Positions 1 to 4,203 of a stretch of DNA of 6,508 nucleotides are shown here, in pieces (position 1 is the stretch's first letter; each line of letters begins with the position of its first letter). Below the pieces are notes generated by a model. The model did no database searches. It had not been told where the DNA came from and saw only the letters and a list, made by a program, of their open reading frames with translations. Position numbers and translations under genes: made by a program. Source of the stretch: an uncultured Eubacteriales bacterium (GTDB taxonomy: Bacteria > Bacillota > Clostridia > Oscillospirales > Oscillospiraceae); NCBI GenBank assembly GCA_958427375.1, contig CAUABY010000121.1, positions 1-6,508 of the forward strand, read 5' to 3'.

Positions 1-458
1 ACCTGAGGGGTTCTGGGACGGTCGTTGTAATCCGTGCGCACAGCGCAGATTTTATCCACAACGTCAATACCTTCAATGAGCTTGCCGAATGCGGCATACT
101 GCCCGTCAAGGTGCGGGGAGTTTTCGTGCATGATGAAAAACTGGCTGCCCGCGGAGTTGGGCGCCATGGTGCGCGCCATGGAGAGGACGCCGCGGTCATG
201 CTTGAGCTCGTTTTTAAAGCCGTTGCCGCTGAACTCGCCCTTGATGCTGTAGCCGGGGCCGCCGGTGCCGTTGCCCTTCGGGTCGCCGCCCTGAATCATA
301 AAGCCGGATATAACGCGGTGGAAGCACACGCCGTCATAAAAGCCTTTATTGATGAGGGAGATGAAGTTATTTACGGTGTTGGGTGCGATTACGGGGTACA
401 GCTCCGCCTTCATAACGTCGCCGTTTTCCATTTCGATGGTAACAATAGGATTGCTCAT
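1..458 (-). CDS. Peptidyl-prolyl cis-trans isomerase, cyclophilin type (3' end cut off by window)
   Basis: This gene encodes a single-domain cyclophilin, which catalyses cis-trans isomerisation of X-Pro bonds in folding proteins. It starts with ATG at 458-456. An AAGGAA ribosome binding site lies 6 nt upstream, and the first 152 residues are visible before the left edge. Cyclophilins of this kind are about 170 residues, so roughly 20 are missing. The catalytic signature FHRVISGFMIQGGDP is at residues 46-60; R48, F53 and Q56 match human CypA R55, F60 and Q63. The second signature, PNSAGSQFFI, is at 100-109. The position equivalent to CypA W121 is H116 and that of CypA H126 is Y121, so cyclosporin A binding is probably weak (inference). 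There is no signal peptide or membrane segment, so the protein should be cytosolic. The start overlaps the smpB stop as ATGA, which suggests translational coupling. Family assignment is very secure; the physiological client is unknown. The symbol is left empty because several ppi paralogues exist in bacteria. Confidence 0.96.
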   Translation of the reverse strand, partial: MSNPIVTIEMENGDVMKAELYPVIAPNTVNNFISLINKGFYDGVCFHRVISGFMIQGGDPKGNGTGGPGYSIKGEFSGNGFKNELKHDRGVLSMARTMAPNSAGSQFFIMHENSPHLDGQYAAFGKLIEGIDVVDKICAVRTDYNDRPRTPQ

Positions 459-925
459 TGGTAGTTCCTTTCTTTCATTATTCTGTCTATATCGCGCTTG
501 GATTGGCGCTCAGCCTCACTGCTGCGCTTATCGTGCAGTTTTTTGCCCTTGCACAGACCAAGCTCGACCTTGACGCGGCTGTCTTTGAAATACAGCGAGA
601 GCGGAACAAGCGCCGCGCCATCCTGCATAACGGCGGCGTTGAGCTTCATAATCTCGCGCTTGTGCATCAAAAGCCTGCGCGGTCTGACCGGGTCTTTGTT
701 GAAGATATTGCCCTGCTCATAGGGTGAAACATGCATACCGCGGATGAAGAGCTCCCCGTTTTTTATCGTGCAGAAAGAGTCTTTCAAATTGACGTTTCCG
801 GCGCGGATGGACTTAACCTCTGTCCCGGCGAGCTCGATACCGGCCTCATAGCGCTCAAGCACAAAGTACTCGTGGAAAGCCTTGCGGTTTGCTGTAATCT
901 CTTTCTTGCCCAATTGCTTCGGCAC
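455..925 (-). CDS. smpB: SsrA (tmRNA)-binding protein SmpB
   Basis: SmpB binds tmRNA and delivers it to ribosomes stalled on broken mRNAs, starting trans-translation in the cytosol. The protein is 156 residues, normal for the family. The N-terminal part holds the conserved NRKAFHEY (13-20) and GTEVKSIRAG (34-43) segments of the tmRNA-binding beta-barrel. RPRRLLMHKREI follows in the middle. The basic C-terminal tail begins at KGKKLHDKR (126-134); in this family it enters the empty mRNA channel and becomes helical. The start is GTG at 925-923, with a full AAGGAG 9 nt upstream. The N-terminus MPKQLGKKEI is also typical of the family, so the GTG start looks right. The stop overlaps the cyclophilin start by 4 nt. 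An extended -10 promoter candidate lies about 30 nt upstream, so smpB may head its own unit. No ssrA (tmRNA) gene is present in the window. Identity is very secure. Confidence 0.98.
   Translation of the reverse strand: MPKQLGKKEITANRKAFHEYFVLERYEAGIELAGTEVKSIRAGNVNLKDSFCTIKNGELFIRGMHVSPYEQGNIFNKDPVRPRRLLMHKREIMKLNAAVMQDGAALVPLSLYFKDSRVKVELGLCKGKKLHDKRSSEAERQSKRDIDRIMKERNYQ
465..470 (-). promoter_or_regulatory. Ribosome binding site of the cyclophilin gene
   Basis: AAGGAA on the minus strand ends 6 nt before the ATG at 458. It lies inside the last codons of smpB. It supports the chosen start and shows that the cyclophilin is translated from the smpB message. Confidence 0.7.
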
Positions 926-934
926 TGTATCTCA

Positions 935-940
935 CTCCTT
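935..940 (-). promoter_or_regulatory. Ribosome binding site of smpB
   Basis: AAGGAG on the minus strand lies 9 nt before the GTG start at 925. This strong Shine-Dalgarno justifies the non-ATG start. Confidence 0.8.
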
Positions 941-954
941 TTATATGCGCCTGA

Positions 955-963
955 ATTGTACCA
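955..963 (-). promoter_or_regulatory. Candidate extended -10 promoter for smpB-cyclophilin
   Basis: The minus strand reads TGGTACAAT, a TGn extended -10 followed by TACAAT, one mismatch from TATAAT. Transcription would begin near 947, giving a leader of about 20 nt that includes the smpB AAGGAG. No convincing -35 hexamer lies 16-18 nt upstream, where the sequence is merely T-rich. An extended -10 can work with a poor -35. This is a motif-level call only. Confidence 0.45.
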
Positions 964-981
964 CACGCGGGCACAAAATAA

Positions 982-1006
982 AAGCACAAATTGTAAACAT
1001 GCGCTT
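982..1006 (-). terminator. Weak terminator-like hairpin after ribF
   Basis: Starting 5 nt after the ribF stop, the minus strand reads AAGCGCA, an 11-nt loop, then TGTGCTT. This forms a 7-bp stem with one G-U pair, followed by TTATTTTG. The stem is short, the loop is large and the T tract is interrupted, so at best it is a leaky intrinsic terminator. Its place between ribF and the smpB promoter candidate fits a boundary between transcription units. It could also be chance in an A/T-rich spacer. Confidence 0.3.
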
Positions 1007-1011
1007 AAACA

Positions 1012-1920
1012 TCAAAGCTCAGGATGCGCGGCAAAATACGTGCGGGCGCTTTCAGCGTCTTTTTTAATATGCTCGGAAAGCTCATCAAAAGAGCCGAATT
1101 TCACTTCCTCGCGCAGATAGCTGTAAAACTCAACCCGTGCCTGACGGCCATAGAGATTGCCGGAATAGTCCAGCAGATGGCTCTCAACACTGACGCGGCT
1201 GTCCTCACTCACGGTCGGGCGCACACCCACATTTGTAACGGCAATATAGCTGCTGCCATCCTCCAAAATTACCTTGGTGGCATAAACGCCGTGCTTCGGC
1301 ACGAGCACACCGTCCGGGAAGAACATGTTAATTGTTGGCGCGCCGAGATTTCTGCCCAGATGATAGCCAGAGTGGACAGTGTCTGAGAGCGTGTGCGGGT
1401 GCCCAAGATAGCGGTTCGCCGTTTCAATATCCCCGCTTGCGATAAGCTCACGGATATGCGTGGAGCTGACGATGCGCCCGTCAATGCAGAGTGCTGGGAT
1501 AATATCACAGCCTATTCCGCGCTCTTCGCAATACACCTTTAGCCTTTGCGCCGTGCCCTCGCCCTTATAGCCAAAGCAAAAATCATGCCCCACGACAATC
1601 CATGCAATATTCAGTTCATCAATAAGCGAATCAATAAACTCGCGCCAGGGCATGCACATAACGTGCTTGTTGAAGTGGATAAAAACAACGTTATTTATGC
1701 CAAAGCAGCGGCGAATAAGCTCCTCTCGGCCGATGGCGCTGTTGATAAGCGGAACTTCTTTATTAAAAACAAGCGTATCCGGGTGGACATCGAAGCTCAG
1801 CACGGAAGGCATTGCGCCAATCTCTTCCGCGCGTCGCTTAGTCATCTTCATAAGTTCGGCATGACCCGCGTGTACGCCGTCAAAGAAGCCGAGCGCAATG
1901 GCTCTTTTCATTTCTGCCAT
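1012..1920 (-). CDS. ribF: Bifunctional riboflavin kinase / FMN adenylyltransferase RibF
   Basis: RibF phosphorylates riboflavin to FMN and adenylylates FMN to FAD, both with ATP, in the cytosol. The protein is 302 residues, close to the usual 300-320. The N-terminal nucleotidyltransferase domain carries FFDGVHAGH (12-20), VVGHDFCFG (109-117) and SSTHIRE (152-158). The C-terminal flavokinase domain carries the ATP/Mg-binding segment NLGAPTIN (191-198), GVYA (211-214), NVGVRPTV (230-237) and VESHLLDY (245-252), where E246 is the expected catalytic base. The chosen ATG at 1920 has GAGG 7 nt upstream. A further in-frame start at 1941 would overlap truB and lacks a Shine-Dalgarno, and an ATG at 1911 is less well placed. 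The start is 10 nt from the truB stop, and the Shine-Dalgarno overlaps that stop, so the two are probably cotranslated. No FMN riboswitch is visible. In Bacillus the next gene is rpsO; here it is smpB. Confidence 0.97.
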   Translation of the reverse strand: MAEMKRAIALGFFDGVHAGHAELMKMTKRRAEEIGAMPSVLSFDVHPDTLVFNKEVPLINSAIGREELIRRCFGINNVVFIHFNKHVMCMPWREFIDSLIDELNIAWIVVGHDFCFGYKGEGTAQRLKVYCEERGIGCDIIPALCIDGRIVSSTHIRELIASGDIETANRYLGHPHTLSDTVHSGYHLGRNLGAPTINMFFPDGVLVPKHGVYATKVILEDGSSYIAVTNVGVRPTVSEDSRVSVESHLLDYSGNLYGRQARVEFYSYLREEVKFGSFDELSEHIKKDAESARTYFAAHPEL

Positions 1921-1927
1921 ATATATT

Positions 1928-1931
1928 CCTC
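1928..1931 (-). promoter_or_regulatory. Ribosome binding site of ribF
   Basis: GAGG on the minus strand begins with the last base of the truB TAG stop and sits 7 nt before the ATG at 1920. It decides the ribF start in favour of 1920 over the upstream in-frame codon at 1941. Confidence 0.65.
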
Positions 1932-2803
1932 TATACTGCAAAAAAACTTTTTACTGTTCTCATTTTCCCGTCTTTCACGCGGCCTAACATGAGAAATTCG
2001 CCGCTTTTCGAGTATACTCTGTACTCCCCGTCTGACAGGTACGGTGTTTTGATTTCGCTGCCGTTTCTAATGCGCTTCTCGCGCGGTTCGTCCGCCTCAA
2101 AAGTCGGAAGTGACTTAAAAAGGCTGTCAACAGGAAGCAGCAGGCTCTCAGCCTCCCCTTCCTCCGCCGCGGCAATAACTTCTTCAAGCGTGTGCGCGCT
2201 GTCAACGGAAAACTCCCCTGCCGCGACACGCCGCAGAGAGCTCATGCAGCCGCCGCAGCCAAGCGCCGCGCCGATATCATTGCAGAGCGCGCGGATATAT
2301 GTCCCTTTTGAGCAGGAAATATCGAGCAGATAATCGCCGTTTTTACGGCCAACTATATCAATCCTGCTTATTTTGATTTTTCTTGCCTTGCGCTCAACCT
2401 CACCGCCGCTTCGGGCAATGTCATATAAGCGCCTGCCGTTGACTTTTATTGCCGAGTACATCGGCGGCACCTGCTCCTGCTCGCCGATAAAGCGCGCAAG
2501 AGCCGGGCGAAGCCCGGCCGCGGAAACATCGGCATCACGGCTTTCCAAAACCGTGCCGCTGATATCCTGCGTGTCCGTGACTAATCCAAGGCGCAGTCCG
2601 GCAATGTAGCGCTTATCATGCGCCTCAGCAAACTCTACCGCGCGCGTCGCCCGGCCGACGAACACAACCAAAAGCCCGGTTGCCATAGGGTCAAGCGTGC
2701 CGGAATGGCCTATGCGCCGCTCATGCAAAACGCCTTTGAGCTTGACAACAACGTCATTGCTCGTCCAGTCCGCAGGCTTGTCTACGAGTAGAATCCCGTT
2801 CAT
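1931..2803 (-). CDS. truB: tRNA pseudouridine(55) synthase TruB
   Basis: TruB converts U55 in the T-loop of elongator tRNAs to pseudouridine and also acts as a tRNA folding chaperone. With the ATG start at 2803 it has 290 residues, as usual for Gram-positive TruB. The N-terminus NGILLVDKPADWTSND is the family's motif I. GTLDPMATG (35-43) holds the catalytic Asp, D38. KRYIAGLRLGLVTDTQD (from about 64) supplies the conserved active-site Tyr, Y66. GTYIRALCNDIG is the later conserved core motif. The end of the protein looks like the short TruB C-terminal/PUA-like domain. The start is ATG at 2803, with GAGG 7 nt upstream. A TTG codon at 2809 is in frame but only 1 nt from the GAGG, so it is rejected. 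The start overlaps the nrnA stop as ATGA. No odd residues were seen in the core motifs. Confidence 0.98.
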   Translation of the reverse strand: MNGILLVDKPADWTSNDVVVKLKGVLHERRIGHSGTLDPMATGLLVVFVGRATRAVEFAEAHDKRYIAGLRLGLVTDTQDISGTVLESRDADVSAAGLRPALARFIGEQEQVPPMYSAIKVNGRRLYDIARSGGEVERKARKIKISRIDIVGRKNGDYLLDISCSKGTYIRALCNDIGAALGCGGCMSSLRRVAAGEFSVDSAHTLEEVIAAAEEGEAESLLLPVDSLFKSLPTFEADEPREKRIRNGSEIKTPYLSDGEYRVYSKSGEFLMLGRVKDGKMRTVKSFFAV

Positions 2804-3744
2804 TTCCAAACCTCGTCAATAACATCAAGCATCATATCGCGCGCTTTTTCTGGCGAGCCGGTGATGGAGCAGCCTGCCGCCATGGCGTGACCACCGCCGC
2901 CGAAAACGGCGCAGATTTCACTGCTGTTGACCTCGCTTGTCGAGCGCAGGGAGAAGCGGCAGGTGCCATCCTCTTTTTCGCGGATGGTGATGCCCAGAAC
3001 GCTTCCCTCAACACGGTTTGCAAGGCCGGCTATATCGTCCATATCCTCCTCGGAGGCGCCGGACTCGGCCATCATATCCAGCGTAATGGTCGCAACGGAT
3101 ATTTTGCCGTCTCTGTAAAAGCGCAGGGATGAGTATACAAGCCCTTCAAGCTTAATTCGCGCGGCAGATACCTTGCGGAAAAAGCTCGTATTCACTGAGA
3201 CATTGTCCGCACCTGAGCGCAAAAGCTCAGCCGCGGCACGTAAAGTGGCCGCGTTTGTATTGGAATACTGGAAGCAGCCGGTATCGGTGGAAACAGCGAT
3301 GTACAAAAGAGTAGCCTCATCTTTTGTAATACTGCCGGGCAGTGCCCTTATTATGTCCAGCACAATTTCACCGCAGGCGGCGCGTTCATCGCAGAGAAAG
3401 GTGTTTTCCGCATATCCGGAGTTGGATGGGTGGTGGTCTATGCAAAGCTGCACAGAGCCCTCAAAGCCGTTTGCCAGCATGCCATCAGTTGCCGCATCCA
3501 CCGCGATAACATAGCCGGGCACAAAACCGTCCTCAGTGAAAAACGGCTCAACATAGGGCATGAGCTTGTCCGTTATCTGCGTGTTGCGGTATACGTACGC
3601 GGTCTTGCCAATGCGGCGCAGGGCGGAGCAGAGCGCCGCGGAAGAGCCGACGGTATCGCCGTCAGGGTTTTTATGCGTGATTATGAGAAAGTCATTATTA
3701 TTTTTTAAAAGCTCAACACACTCTTTTTTGTTCATGCGCTTCAC
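2800..3744 (-). CDS. nrnA: DHH/DHHA1 phosphoesterase, NrnA-like (nanoRNase / pAp phosphatase)
   Basis: The protein belongs to the DHH-DHHA1 family. NrnA members degrade 2-5 nt RNAs and remove the 3' phosphate from pAp in the cytosol, using Mn2+. It has 314 residues, the usual length. The metal-binding motifs appear in order: THKNPDGD (23-30; H24, D28, D30), VDAAT (82-86; D83), DHHPSN (103-108) and DTGCF (154-158). The C-terminal DHHA1 domain has R267 in SLRSTSEVNSSE and the substrate-binding FGGGGHAMAAG (281-291). All expected catalytic residues are present. The start is uncertain. GTG at 3744 forms a GTGA overlap with the rbfA stop but has GAGG only 4 nt away. ATG at 3735 has that GAGG 13 nt away. 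The difference is three residues. The position between rbfA and truB is characteristic of Bacillota. A specificity for cyclic dinucleotide products (pApA, pGpG) is possible within this family and cannot be decided from sequence. Confidence 0.93.
   Translation of the reverse strand: MKRMNKKECVELLKNNNDFLIITHKNPDGDTVGSSAALCSALRRIGKTAYVYRNTQITDKLMPYVEPFFTEDGFVPGYVIAVDAATDGMLANGFEGSVQLCIDHHPSNSGYAENTFLCDERAACGEIVLDIIRALPGSITKDEATLLYIAVSTDTGCFQYSNTNAATLRAAAELLRSGADNVSVNTSFFRKVSAARIKLEGLVYSSLRFYRDGKISVATITLDMMAESGASEEDMDDIAGLANRVEGSVLGITIREKEDGTCRFSLRSTSEVNSSEICAVFGGGGHAMAAGCSITGSPEKARDMMLDVIDEVWK
2811..2814 (-). promoter_or_regulatory. Ribosome binding site of truB
   Basis: GAGG on the minus strand, 7 nt before ATG 2803 and inside the last codons of nrnA. 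The spacing selects ATG 2803 rather than TTG 2809. Confidence 0.6.
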
Positions 3745-4100
3745 TCTTCCTCGTCACCGCTGATTTCTATAGAGTTTATGACCTTATTAATATGCGCACC
3801 GTATTCAATACTGTGGTCTACCTCGAAAACCAGCTCAGGCGTGTAGCGAAGCTTCATTGAACTGCCAAGCTCACGGCGGAGCCAGCCGGAGGCGGATTTG
3901 AGACCACGCTTGAACTCCTTCTCATCCTTTAAGCCCATTACGGACAGCCAGATTTTGGAGTATCGCAAATCACCCGTCGTCTCAACACGGGTAACGCTTA
4001 TCATCCCCTGCTGAACGCGCGGGTCTTTAACCTCGCGCAGGAGCTTGGACATGACAAACTGGATATCATCATTTATTCTTGCAAGCTTATTTGATGCCAT
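3741..4100 (-). CDS. rbfA: 30S ribosome-binding factor RbfA
   Basis: RbfA is a small KH-fold assembly factor that binds the 30S subunit near the 5' end of 16S rRNA and helps its maturation, notably in the cold in E. coli. The protein has 119 residues, the normal size. Family features are RINDDIQFVMSKLL near the N-terminus (8-21), DPRVQQGMISVTRVE (26-40), the stretch DLRYSKIWLSVMG, GWLRRELG, and the C-terminal RYTPELVFEVDHSIEYG. A short acidic tail follows (GDEEE). The frame stays open 46 codons further upstream, but the ATG at 4100 is preceded by GGAG at 6 nt and gives the family's typical N-terminus MASNKLARI. The upstream extension would run through the hairpins of the spacer and has no family resemblance. 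The stop overlaps the nrnA GTG start. Three stem-loops lie just upstream. Confidence 0.97.
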   Translation of the reverse strand: MASNKLARINDDIQFVMSKLLREVKDPRVQQGMISVTRVETTGDLRYSKIWLSVMGLKDEKEFKRGLKSASGWLRRELGSSMKLRYTPELVFEVDHSIEYGAHINKVINSIEISGDEEE

Positions 4101-4106
4101 TATAAT

Positions 4107-4110
4107 CTCC
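4107..4110 (-). promoter_or_regulatory. Ribosome binding site of rbfA
   Basis: GGAG on the minus strand, 6 nt before the ATG at 4100. It directly abuts the small A/U stem-loop at 4111-4126 and fixes the rbfA start against the longer open frame. Confidence 0.7.
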
Positions 4111-4126
4111 ACTATATTCTTATAGT
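4111..4126 (-). other. Stem-loop 3 of the infB-rbfA spacer (next to the rbfA Shine-Dalgarno)
   Basis: On the minus strand, ACTATA and TATAGT pair perfectly (6 bp, all A-U except one C-G) around an AGAA loop. The structure ends at the base before GGAG of rbfA. It is weak thermally, and no T tract follows, so it is not a terminator. It might tune access to the ribosome binding site, or be a chance palindrome in A/T-rich DNA. Confidence 0.4.
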
Positions 4127-4130
4127 ATTT

Positions 4131-4156
4131 CAGGTGCTTTGACAACAAAGCACCTG
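4131..4156 (-). other. Stem-loop 2 of the infB-rbfA spacer (perfect 11-bp stem)
   Basis: The minus strand reads CAGGTGCTTTG, loop TTGT, CAAAGCACCTG: a perfect 11-bp inverted repeat with a 4-nt loop. The sequence after it (AAATACTATAAG) has no T run, and neither has the other strand, so it does not look like an intrinsic terminator. It begins 11 nt after stem-loop 1. Possible roles are an RNase processing or stability site, a protein-binding site, or a REP-like palindrome. Confidence 0.65.
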
Positions 4157-4167
4157 TCAGCCTGATG

Positions 4168-4196
4168 CCGGCGCAGTACATTGTGTACCGCGCCGG
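4168..4196 (-). other. Stem-loop 1 of the infB-rbfA spacer (13-bp stem with G-U pair)
   Basis: On the minus strand, CCGGCGC pairs with GCGCCGG (7 bp), followed by one G-U pair and by GTACA pairing with TGTAC (5 bp) around a CAA loop. The eighth pair is G-U on the transcribed strand but would be an A-C mismatch on the other, so the fold suits the sense RNA. It starts 7 nt after the infB stop and is followed by CATCAGG, not by T residues. That makes it a strong hairpin but a poor terminator. Confidence 0.65.
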
Positions 4197-4203
4197 ATTT
4201 AAT

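Noticed and set aside
926..1011. A tmRNA (ssrA) or tRNA gene next to smpB
   Set aside because: The only spacer beside smpB is 86 nt and has neither a tRNA-like acceptor/T-arm nor a tag-coding frame. A tmRNA needs over 300 nt.
1012..1020. An FMN riboswitch or other control element for ribF
   Set aside because: ribF is embedded in the operon with a 10-nt gap to truB, so there is no room upstream for an aptamer. None of the spacers shows the conserved RFN pattern.
1546..1992. Plus-strand open frame of 148 codons opposite ribF and the end of truB
   Set aside because: It is a shadow frame across two well-identified genes, with no ribosome binding site and no family resemblance.
4111..4145. A possible promoter for rbfA (TATAAG preceded by TTGTTG or TTGTCA on the minus strand)
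   Set aside because: The hexamers are poor and their spacings (18 or 15 nt) are not ideal. The match lies inside the stem-loops, whose A/T content makes such hits likely by chance.
4168..4196. Stem-loop 1 read as an intrinsic terminator for the plus strand, where ATTTAATTTA follows
   Set aside because: There is no plus-strand gene ending here, and the A/T stretch is not a run of T residues.
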